Shown: positions 13,478 through 20,168 of the stretch, piece after piece
Numbering within the stretch: the stretch's first letter is position 1
Layout of the letters: each line of letters starts with the position of its first letter
DNA from: Treponemataceae bacterium
GTDB lineage: Bacteria > Spirochaetota > Spirochaetia > Treponematales > Treponemataceae
NCBI GenBank assembly: GCA_024402455.1
Contig: JAKSTS010000021.1
Span: forward strand, 1-24,472
DNA length: 24,472 bases
Direction of reading: 5' to 3'
The notes under the pieces: generated by a model
Databases searched by the model: none
Seen by the model: only the letters and a program-made list of their open reading frames with translations
Told to the model about the DNA's origin: nothing
Program-made: the position numbers and the translations under genes

Positions 13478-14710
13478 ATGATTGTTAAACCAATGGTAAG
13501 AAGCAATATCTGCTTGAATGCGCATCCTGCAGGATGCAAAAAAGCTGTAGAAGATCAGATTTCATATATAAAAAATAAATCAAAAGAACGTGCAGAAGCT
13601 GGAAAAAGTGTTCCTTTTGGAAGCAGTTCTGCACCAAAAAATGTGCTTGTTTTAGGCTGTTCTAACGGATATGGTCTTGCAAGCCGCATTACAGCTGCAT
13701 TTGGTTATGGTGCTGCAACAATAGGTGTGTCTTTTGAAAAAGCCGGCAGCGCAACAAAATGGGGAACACCCGGCTGGTACAACAATCTGGCATTTGATGC
13801 AGCAGCAGAGAAAGATAATTTAAAATCATTTACGATTGATGGTGACGCGTTTTCTCATGAAGTAAAACAGCAGGTTGTTGATGCTGCAAAAGAACTCAGC
13901 ATGAAATTTGATCTTGTTGTGTACAGTCTTGCAAGTCCTGTGCGGGTTGATCCGGATACAGGCGTTATGTATAAGTCTGTGCTTAAACCGACCGGCAAAG
14001 TTTTTTCTGGAATGACAATTGATCCTTTTACAGGTGCGCTTAAAGAAATTTCTGCAGAACCTGCAAATGAAGAAGAAATTGAAAATACAAGAAAAGTTAT
14101 GGGCGGCGAAGACTGGGCTTTGTGGATAGAAAAGCTTTCTAAAGAAGATGTTTTAGCTAAAGGCTGCATGACTGTTGCTTATTCATACATCGGGCCGGAA
14201 GTTTCTCATGCAATTTATCGAAGCGGAACAATCGGCAAGGCAAAAGAACACCTTGAAAAAACTGCTCGTGTGCTTGATTCAAAAATGGCTGAAATTGGTG
14301 GTCATGCATATGTTTCTGTAAACAAAGGGCTTGTAACACGTGCAAGTGCGGTCATTCCGATAATTCCGCTTTATCTTTCTGTTTTGTTCAAAGTAATGAA
14401 AGCAAAGGGAACACACGAAGGCTGCATTGAACAGATAAACCGTCTTTTTGCAGAACGCCTTTATATAAGTGCCGACCGTGCAGAAACACCGGTTCCAGTT
14501 GATGAAGAAAACCGCATTCGGATTGATGATTTTGAAATGGATCTGGCTATTCAGGCTGAAGTAAGCCGTATTATGCCGTCTGTAACAAGCGAAAACAGCG
14601 CAGAATTAACAGATCTTGAAGGTTACCGCCACGATTTTCTTGCAACAAGCGGTTTTGACATTGAAGGCGTTGATTATGAAGCAGATGTTGCAGCTTTTGA
14701 CAGAATATAA
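13478..14710 (+). CDS. fabV: Enoyl-ACP reductase, FabV/Ter family
   Basis: This 410-residue protein starts MIVKPMVRSNICLNAHPAGC, the FabV/trans-2-enoyl-CoA reductase signature. It has the NADH-binding segment NVLVLGCSNGYGLASR (about residues 55-70), TKWGTPGWYNN, and the family's Tyr-x8-Lys pair as Tyr247 and Lys256 in IYRSGTIGKAK. FabV reduces trans-2-enoyl-ACP in the last step of each elongation cycle. The close relative Ter, characterised in T. denticola, reduces crotonyl-CoA in butyrate-type metabolism. Position inside the fab-acc operon, and absence of fabI, fabK or fabL here, favour the fatty-acid role. The ribosome binding site AAGGAG lies seven bases before the ATG. Confidence 0.93.
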   Translation: MIVKPMVRSNICLNAHPAGCKKAVEDQISYIKNKSKERAEAGKSVPFGSSSAPKNVLVLGCSNGYGLASRITAAFGYGAATIGVSFEKAGSATKWGTPGWYNNLAFDAAAEKDNLKSFTIDGDAFSHEVKQQVVDAAKELSMKFDLVVYSLASPVRVDPDTGVMYKSVLKPTGKVFSGMTIDPFTGALKEISAEPANEEEIENTRKVMGGEDWALWIEKLSKEDVLAKGCMTVAYSYIGPEVSHAIYRSGTIGKAKEHLEKTARVLDSKMAEIGGHAYVSVNKGLVTRASAVIPIIPLYLSVLFKVMKAKGTHEGCIEQINRLFAERLYISADRAETPVPVDEENRIRIDDFEMDLAIQAEVSRIMPSVTSENSAELTDLEGYRHDFLATSGFDIEGVDYEADVAAFDRI

Positions 14711-14721
14711 GCGAGGCTTTA

Positions 14722-15186
14722 ATGAACGAAAAATTTATTCTTGAATTGATGACTGCTTTTGATAAAAGTTCTATTGCAAGTTTTGAGATTTGTCAAAACG
14801 GAACAACATTAAATATGAAAAAAAAAGATGCCCCTCAGCATAATGCTGTATCTGAAATGCAGGCTCAGACTGTGCAGAGAACTTTTTCTGAAAATAAAGT
14901 GGAAAAAGATGCAGAAGTTTCAATTGAAGCAAAACCAGAAACATCTGCCGTTTCAATAAAAAGCCCGATTGTCGGAACTTTTTACCGTTCACCTTCACCT
15001 GATGCGCCGTCTTATGCAGAAGTTGGCAGCACAGTCAAAAAAGGGCAGCCATTGTGCATTCTTGAAGCAATGAAAATGATGAATTCGCTTGAAGCAGAAT
15101 TTGACTGCGTTATTGAAAAAGTTCTTGTTTCAAACGGCGACCTTGTAGAATTTGACCAGCCGTTATTTCTGGTGCGTGCATTATGA
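14722..15186 (+). CDS. accB: Biotin carboxyl carrier protein of acetyl-CoA carboxylase
   Basis: This 154-residue protein carries biotin between the carboxylase and transferase halves of acetyl-CoA carboxylase. The biotinyl domain (about residues 78-154) contains EAMKMMNSLEAE, with the acceptor Lys118. The 'thumb' loop KSPIVGTFYRSPSPDAPSY typical of AccB is present. A charged linker with little order spans about residues 35-75. GAGG precedes the ATG. Its stop overlaps the accC start (ATGA), so the two are coupled. A biotin ligase must act on it and is not encoded in this window. Confidence 0.94.
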   Translation: MNEKFILELMTAFDKSSIASFEICQNGTTLNMKKKDAPQHNAVSEMQAQTVQRTFSENKVEKDAEVSIEAKPETSAVSIKSPIVGTFYRSPSPDAPSYAEVGSTVKKGQPLCILEAMKMMNSLEAEFDCVIEKVLVSNGDLVEFDQPLFLVRAL

Positions 15187-16511
15187 TTTCAAGAATGCTT
15201 GTTGCAAACCGCGGCGAAATTGCCGTGCGCATCATTCGTGCATGTCGCGAGATGAATATTGAAACAGTTGCTGTTTATTCTGTTGCAGATGCAGAAAGCA
15301 TGCATGTAAAACTTGCAGATAAAGCAGTTTGCATTGGTCCGTCTCCTTCAAGAGAGAGTTATCTGAACAGAAATGCATTGATTACGGCCGCTGTAAAAAC
15401 AGGCTGCGAAGCACTTCATCCGGGTGTAGGTTTTTTGTCTGAAAATGCAGAATTTGCACGCGAAGTTCAAAAAGCAGGACTTATCTGGATTGGTCCGTCT
15501 CCTGAAACAATTGAACTGCTCGGGGATAAAATCAAGGCAAGGTCAACAGCTTTGAAAAGCGGGCTTCCTGTTACGCCGGGCACAAACGGTGCGGTAAGCG
15601 ACATTAAGGAAGCAAAAAAATTTGCACAAGCTTGTGGATATCCGGTAATTATAAAGGCGGCTTCTGGCGGCGGCGGCAAAGGCATGCGCATTGTCTATAA
15701 AGAAGACGAGCTTGAAGAAAACTGCCGCATTGCTTCAGTTGAAGCAGAAAAAAATTTTTCTGACAAGACTATATATATAGAAAAATATCTTGAAAATCCG
15801 CGTCATGTCGAACTTCAGATTCTGTCTGACGGCAAAGGAAAAACGGCCGTTCTTGGAGAAAGAGACTGTACCGTTCAGAAAAATCACCAGAAATTAATAG
15901 AAGAAAGTCCTTCTCCATGCGTTACAGAAGAAATGCGGCAGAAAATGTACGATGGTGCAAGAAAACTGTTTTCAAGTTTAAAGTACTGCGGTGCAGGCAC
16001 AATTGAATTTCTGGTTGAAAAAAACGATTTCTATTTTATGGAAGTAAATGCCCGTGTTCAGGTTGAACACCCTGTTTCTGAATTTGTAAGCGGTGTTGAT
16101 ATTATCCGAGAACAGATTCTTGTCTGCACAGGCGAAAACCTTGAAATTGACCCTGAAAAAATTGAGCTGAAGGGCTGGGCTATTGAGGCACGCATTAATG
16201 CAAAAACACCGGGAAAAATTACACAGCTTGATGTGCCGGGTGGTTTAGGCGTTCGTTTTGATTCATTTTTGTACAATGGCTATAAAGTTGTGCCTTTTTA
16301 TGATGCCATGCTTGCAAAACTTATTGTGCACGATGAAACACGAGAAAGAGCAATAAAACGGCTTGAATGTGCCTTAAAAGAGCTTTGCATAGAAGGCATA
16401 AAAACAAATGCAGAAGAGCAGCTTAAGATTTTAAACACTGAACAGTTCAAAACAGGCATTTTTGGTACAAGCCTTTATGCAGAACTTGAAAAAGCAGGTG
16501 TTCTTAGATGA
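15183..16511 (+). CDS. accC: Biotin carboxylase subunit of acetyl-CoA carboxylase
   Basis: This 442-residue ATP-grasp enzyme carboxylates biotin on AccB using ATP and bicarbonate. It begins MISRMLVANRGEIAVRIIRAC, has the glycine-rich ATP loop KAASGGGGKGMRIVY, GERDCTVQKNHQKLIEE, and the catalytic FMEVNARVQVEHPVSE. Length is normal for AccC, without fused transferase or carrier domains. Its ATG overlaps the accB stop by 4 bases. accD follows after about 59 bases, with a strong AGGAGG of its own. Confidence 0.95.
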   Translation: MISRMLVANRGEIAVRIIRACREMNIETVAVYSVADAESMHVKLADKAVCIGPSPSRESYLNRNALITAAVKTGCEALHPGVGFLSENAEFAREVQKAGLIWIGPSPETIELLGDKIKARSTALKSGLPVTPGTNGAVSDIKEAKKFAQACGYPVIIKAASGGGGKGMRIVYKEDELEENCRIASVEAEKNFSDKTIYIEKYLENPRHVELQILSDGKGKTAVLGERDCTVQKNHQKLIEESPSPCVTEEMRQKMYDGARKLFSSLKYCGAGTIEFLVEKNDFYFMEVNARVQVEHPVSEFVSGVDIIREQILVCTGENLEIDPEKIELKGWAIEARINAKTPGKITQLDVPGGLGVRFDSFLYNGYKVVPFYDAMLAKLIVHDETRERAIKRLECALKELCIEGIKTNAEEQLKILNTEQFKTGIFGTSLYAELEKAGVLR

Positions 16512-16570
16512 AAAGGTGCATGTAATTGCACAGTTTCAAGATTATAAAGTTGTTTTTTATAGGAGGAATC

Positions 16571-17365
16571 ATGAGCGAAAATATCGAATGTCCGCATTGC
16601 AAAGCAGTGCGTCCTCAAGAAACTTATCAGCAGAATTTAATGGTTTGTCCTGATTGTGGTGCACATCTTAGGCTTGGTGCAAAAGAAAGAATAAAATATC
16701 TGTGTGATGAAAATTCGTTTGCTGAATTATTCAAAAATTTAAAAAGTGCCAATCCAATTGAAATGGAAGGATACGAAGAAAAACTGTCTGCTGCTGCGGC
16801 AAAGACAGACATGGATGAAGCAATAATTGTCGGAAACTGCACGATTGAAGGTTATAAAGCAATTCTTGGAATTATGTCTTTTGCTTTTATGGGCGGTTCC
16901 ATGGGTTCTGTTGTAGGAGAAAAAATTACGCGTGCAATGCTGAAAGGTGCAGAAGAGCGCACACCCGTAATTTTATTTGCAACTTCGGGCGGTGCGCGCA
17001 TGCAGGAAGGTCTTTTTAGTCTTATGCAGATGGCTAAAACTTCAAGTGCTGCCGCAGAACTTGATGAAGCAGGTGTTCCTCTGTTTATTATGCTCTGCGA
17101 CCCGACGACAGGTGGCGTTACCGCAAGTTTTGCAATGCTTGGCGATTTAATTTGTGCAGAACCAGGCGCACTGATAGGCTTTGCAGGACCGCGCGTAATA
17201 GAAGGAACAATCCGGCAGAAACTTCCGGATGATTTTCAGCGTGCAGAATTTCAACTGCAGAAAGGTTTTGTAGACTGCATTGTGCCGCGTTCTGAACAGA
17301 AAGCATTTTTTGCAAGAATGATAAAAGCGCACAGCTTAGAAAATTCTCTGGAGGCACAGCAATGA
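16571..17365 (+). CDS. accD: Acetyl-CoA carboxylase carboxyltransferase subunit beta
   Basis: This 264-residue crotonase-fold subunit carries an N-terminal zinc ribbon with Cys7-Cys10 (CPHC) and Cys26-Cys29 (CPDC). The core has GGSMGSVVGEKITRA, FATSGGARMQEG and DPTTGGVTASFAMLGD, the usual carboxyltransferase motifs. With AccA it transfers the carboxyl group from biotin to acetyl-CoA, giving malonyl-CoA. The start is the ATG at 16571 with AGGAGG four bases upstream; the frame is open further back but overlaps accC without a site. Its stop overlaps the accA start (ATGA), matching the 1:1 assembly of the two subunits. Confidence 0.94.
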   Translation: MSENIECPHCKAVRPQETYQQNLMVCPDCGAHLRLGAKERIKYLCDENSFAELFKNLKSANPIEMEGYEEKLSAAAAKTDMDEAIIVGNCTIEGYKAILGIMSFAFMGGSMGSVVGEKITRAMLKGAEERTPVILFATSGGARMQEGLFSLMQMAKTSSAAAELDEAGVPLFIMLCDPTTGGVTASFAMLGDLICAEPGALIGFAGPRVIEGTIRQKLPDDFQRAEFQLQKGFVDCIVPRSEQKAFFARMIKAHSLENSLEAQQ

Positions 17366-18285
17366 GTGATGCACAGAACGAAGCATTGTTGAATAATCTG
17401 CAGGCTATGGCAAAAGATGTCGGGCTAGATATTTCAGCAGAAATTGAAAGCATAACAAAAAAAATAAAAGAAACGCAGGATGCAGCTGCAAAAACATGGA
17501 AAAAAGTTGAACTTGCACGTCATCCTGACAGACCGCGTGCGTTAGATTACATCAACATGATTGTTGATGAATTTACAGAGCTTCACGGAGACCGCTATTA
17601 CGGCGATGATCCGGCTATGGTCGGAGGAATCGGTTTTATAAATGGAATTCCAGTAACTGTAATCGGGAACCAGAAAGGACGCAACTTAAAGGAAACAGTA
17701 GAACGAAACGGTGGCATGGCTAATCCAGAAGGCTACAGAAAAGCTTTGCGCCTTGCAAAGCAAGCCGAAAAATTCCACAGGCCGGTAATCACGTTTATCG
17801 ATACACAAGGCGCATATCCAGGTGTTGGTGCAGAAGAACGTGGAATCGGTGAAGCTATTGCCGTAAATTTGCGTGAATTTTCAAGACTGAAAACACCGGT
17901 AATATGCATAATTATTGGCGAAGGCGGTTCAGGCGGTGCTTTAGGAATTGGAGTCGGCGATAAAATCTATATGCTTGAAAATTCAATTTATTCAGTCATT
18001 TCACCTGAAGGATGTGCTTCAATTTTACTTAGAGATTCAAGCAGGGCAAAAGATGCGGCAAATATGCTGAAAATTACAAGCAAAGATGTTTTAGATTTCA
18101 AAATTATAAACGGTGTTATTGCCGAACCTGCAGAAGGTGCGCATACAGATCCAAAAAGTACGGCAGAAGCTTTAAAAGCAAAGATTATTGCAGATTTAAA
18201 CGACCTTATGAGCAGAAATCCTTCAGTTCTTGTAAAATATCGCAATAAGAAAATCAGAAAATTCGGATATTATACCGAACATTAA
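17362..18285 (+). CDS. accA: Acetyl-CoA carboxylase carboxyltransferase subunit alpha
   Basis: This 307-residue partner of AccD has an N-terminal helical segment with a coiled-coil look (residues about 1-50) and then RHPDRPRALDYI, ELHGDRYYGDDPAMVGGIG, GNQKGRN, FIDTQGAYPGVGAEERG and GEGGSGGALGIGVGD, the canonical AccA motifs. It binds carboxybiotin at the active site shared with AccD. It is the last gene of the fab-acc operon. The following 130 bases hold an inverted repeat and a partial copy of the operon-internal element, but no classical U-rich terminator. Confidence 0.95.
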   Translation: MSDAQNEALLNNLQAMAKDVGLDISAEIESITKKIKETQDAAAKTWKKVELARHPDRPRALDYINMIVDEFTELHGDRYYGDDPAMVGGIGFINGIPVTVIGNQKGRNLKETVERNGGMANPEGYRKALRLAKQAEKFHRPVITFIDTQGAYPGVGAEERGIGEAIAVNLREFSRLKTPVICIIIGEGGSGGALGIGVGDKIYMLENSIYSVISPEGCASILLRDSSRAKDAANMLKITSKDVLDFKIINGVIAEPAEGAHTDPKSTAEALKAKIIADLNDLMSRNPSVLVKYRNKKIRKFGYYTEH

Positions 18286-18304
18286 TATAGAGGTTAATGG
18301 TGTT

Positions 18305-18335
18305 TTATATGGACTTGCCGTTAACGCTTTTAACC
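18305..18335 (+). repeat. Operon-end intergenic element, partial copy C (after accA)
   Basis: TATATGGACTTGCCGTTAACGC matches the core of copy B (TTTATGG-CTTGCTGCTAACGC) at nearly every position. The flanks differ: no ribosome binding site follows and the 4-bp stem is not preserved. Confidence 0.35.
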
Positions 18336-18400
18336 GCTGAATGTCAAATTAAGTTGAAAAGCTCGTTACATTTTAACTGAACCTTGATTTTTAGCGGTTA
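18331..18400. repeat. Inverted repeat before the HypA-like gene
   Basis: TAACCGCT (18331-18338) and AGCGGTTA (18393-18400) are perfect complements, and a second imperfect pairing (AGTTGAAAA with TTTTAACT) lies inside. It may be a processing or termination structure after accA, or an operator for the next gene, whose start is about 20 bases away. Confidence 0.4.
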
Positions 18401-18418
18401 TGCTACTAAAATTAAATT

Positions 18419-18748
18419 ATGAATGCAGAAGAAATTGCAGATAAAATCTTTAAATTGATGCTGCCCTTTACTACATCAGAAATGCCTCCTGTTGCTTATG
18501 TGAGCATTGAAGTTGGAAATTCATTCCCAGTTTCAAATAATGATATTTGTAAGGCTTTTGAAAAAGTAAAATGGGATACGCCGCTTTCTTCTGCAGAGCT
18601 TTTAATTTTGCGAAAACCAAAATCAATTTTTAATGATTCATCTGTAATATTAGGTGGTTTTTCGTTTTTTAGTGATGATGTTGACGGCAATCTTGATGAA
18701 GCTGGAGTTGCACCGACTTTTTGCTTTATTGGAAAAGGTATTGCCTGA
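18419..18748 (+). CDS. Small protein with a HypA-like sequence pattern, no zinc site
   Basis: This 109-residue protein starts at the ATG at 18419 and has no ribosome binding site. A possible extended -10 (TGCTACTAA, 18401-18409) would start transcription within a few bases of the ATG. The stretch PVAYVSIEVGNSFPVSNND, followed by AFEKVKWDTPLSSAELLI, follows the pattern of the HypA/HybF nickel chaperone N-terminal domain (V-x-V-x-x-G, then AF-x-x-V, then TPL-x-x-AxLxI). The N-terminal MHE nickel motif is missing and none of the CxxC zinc-binding pairs exists. It is therefore at most a distant HypA-fold relative with another function. A dCMP deaminase-like gene follows 23 bases later. Confidence 0.5.
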   Translation: MNAEEIADKIFKLMLPFTTSEMPPVAYVSIEVGNSFPVSNNDICKAFEKVKWDTPLSSAELLILRKPKSIFNDSSVILGGFSFFSDDVDGNLDEAGVAPTFCFIGKGIA

Positions 18749-18771
18749 AATTTAAGAAAGCGAACGGTTAT

Positions 18772-19260
18772 ATGGAACGACGTGACAAACATAATTATTA
18801 TCTTGATCTTGCAGAAATAGTTTCACAGAGAAGTACATGCCTCAGGCGACGATATGGTGCTGTAATTGTCAAAAATGATGAAGTAATTTCAACTGGTTAT
18901 GTCGGTGCGCCAAGAGGTAGAAAAAATTGTTCTGATATCGGTGAATGTATAAGGCAGAAAATGCAGATTCCGCGTGGAGAACGTTATGAGCTTTGCCGTT
19001 CTGTTCATGCAGAAGTAAACGCCATAATAAGTGCAAGCCGCGATAAAATGATAGGTTCATCTTTGTATCTTGTTGGCCAGGAAGTTTCTGACGGTTCATA
19101 TATAGCAAATGCTTCAAGCTGTTCAATGTGCAAGCGCACCGTAATTAATGCTGGAATTGAAACTGTTTACATAAGGGACGATAAAGACCATTTCAGAGTC
19201 ATTTCTGTTTCAGACTGGGTTGAAAACGACGAATCTCTTGAAGGAAAATTCGGATATTAA
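18772..19260 (+). CDS. dCMP deaminase-family protein (ComEB-like)
   Basis: This 162-residue cytidine/deoxycytidylate deaminase has the zinc site: His79-Ala-Glu81 (SVHAEVNAI) and Cys117-x-x-Cys120 (SSCSMCKR). The usual proline before the first cysteine is replaced by serine. The upstream segment RRRYGAVIVKNDEVISTGYVGAPRG and the inserted region with NCSDIGECIRQ match the dCMP deaminase branch, which makes dUMP for thymidylate synthesis. The inserted cysteines may form the extra metal site seen in some members. The ATG at 18772 has a weak site. The frame is open upstream into the previous gene, but that part does not resemble the family. Confidence 0.85.
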   Translation: MERRDKHNYYLDLAEIVSQRSTCLRRRYGAVIVKNDEVISTGYVGAPRGRKNCSDIGECIRQKMQIPRGERYELCRSVHAEVNAIISASRDKMIGSSLYLVGQEVSDGSYIANASSCSMCKRTVINAGIETVYIRDDKDHFRVISVSDWVENDESLEGKFGY

Positions 19261-19397
19261 GGCGAATTTAGATAAATGGACTGATTTCTGAATATTTCAG
19301 CAGTATTTATCAATGCTTATAAACAGACTGTCGTGTTGTTTGCGCGGTTAATTTTGAACTTTTATAAACGGGGACGTCCTAAAAGATTAAATTTTAT

Positions 19398-19423
19398 GTC
19401 ATTCCGAACTTGATCCGGAATCT
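19398..19423 (+). repeat. Short palindromic repeat unit
   Basis: GTCATTCCG-AACTTGATC-CGGAATCT forms a stem ATTCCG (19401-19406) / CGGAAT (19416-19421). Sequences of this kind recur as intergenic palindromes in many bacteria. It lies just upstream of dispersed-repeat copy 2 and may be part of the same element. Confidence 0.5.
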
Positions 19424-19440
19424 AACATTCTATATGCAGC

Positions 19441-19514
19441 GTAGATGCTGAAATAAATTCAGCATGACAAAATGAATTTTACATTTCTTTTATAAAAACC
19501 CGACATTTGGGCTA
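19441..19514 (+). repeat. Dispersed intergenic repeat, copy 2
   Basis: GTAGATGCTGAAATAAATTCAGCATGAC, then AATGAATTTTACATTTC, then TTTTATAAAAACC and GACATTTGGGCTA. It aligns almost base for base with copy 1 at 8474-8567, which differs mainly by the insert of about 20 bases after the first palindrome. Confidence 0.7.
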
Positions 19515-19566
19515 TTTAATGTAAAACGGCTTCTCTTCCATTAGTTAAAATTCCTTTAATAGTAAA

Positions 19567-19586
19567 GCACGGTTCGTGCAGTTTTT
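19567..19586 (+). terminator. Weak terminator-like hairpin
   Basis: GCACG (19567-19571) pairs with CGTGC (19575-19579) around a GTT loop, followed by AG and five Ts. The stem is only 5 bp. It could end transcripts from the dCMP deaminase gene. Confidence 0.35.
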
Positions 19587-20008
19587 GCTGTTTCTCTCTT
19601 TAGCTGGTTGCGCAGCAGATAATTTTGAAAGATTAAGGAGCTGTTTTTGCGTGTAAAAAACAAATTGTTCTATCTGTAAAAAAATGATAAGTTTACAAAT
19701 TTTAATTGTAAAACTAAAGTAAAATTTCAACAAAATTCTTTCTGTGCATATTATAAAAAGTGAAAAATTTATCGATATTTCAATGTAAAGCTTTATATTA
19801 AAAATAATTAGCTTGTTTTTTAGAATTTTTTGACTTTTAGAGAAAATGAATTTATTATTAAAGATACACAGGAACAAATTTACTTTTTTGTAAAAAATTA
19901 TTTGTTCTATGTCGGTTTGTTAAACGAAAGGTTTTGGTTTCTGACGGTTGCGCCGGAGTATGTTGACAGGGATTAAAGACGGAATCTGCCTTAAAAAAAG
20001 GTTTTGTC

Positions 20009-20014
20009 TATAAT
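20009..20014 (+). promoter_or_regulatory. Possible -10 box for the hydrogenase-chemoreceptor gene
   Basis: A perfect TATAAT lies 155 bases before the start codon. No -35 is visible at the right distance (the only TTGACA, at 19963-19968, is 40 bases away). No flagellar sigma-28-type site was recognised. Confidence 0.35.
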
Positions 20015-20168
20015 ATATTTGCAAGCGAACTTTTATTGTCTGCATGTTTTGCTTAATGCGGAAATCTTGAGAATTTCAGTTTTTGAGATGCCCTTATGTA
20101 ATTATGTACCAGAATATAAAAAGTTTGGTGCTTTTTAGTTTCCTCATTGAAGGTATAGGAGTTTTTTG

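Larger units (their letters stand above)
19261..20168. other. Long AT-rich non-coding gap
   Basis: No gene is supported over about 900 bases. The gap contains a palindromic unit (19398-19423), dispersed-repeat copy 2, a small terminator-like hairpin (19567-19586), two 23-base imperfect direct repeats (19651-19673 and 19888-19910), and a possible -10 box for the next gene. A minus-strand frame at 19545-19877 is only low-complexity Ile/Phe/Lys sequence without a ribosome binding site. Confidence 0.55.

Noticed and set aside
19545..19877. A 110-codon minus-strand frame in the gap before the hydrogenase-chemoreceptor gene
   Set aside because: Low-complexity Ile/Phe/Lys/Leu composition from AT-rich DNA, no ribosome binding site and no recognisable motif.
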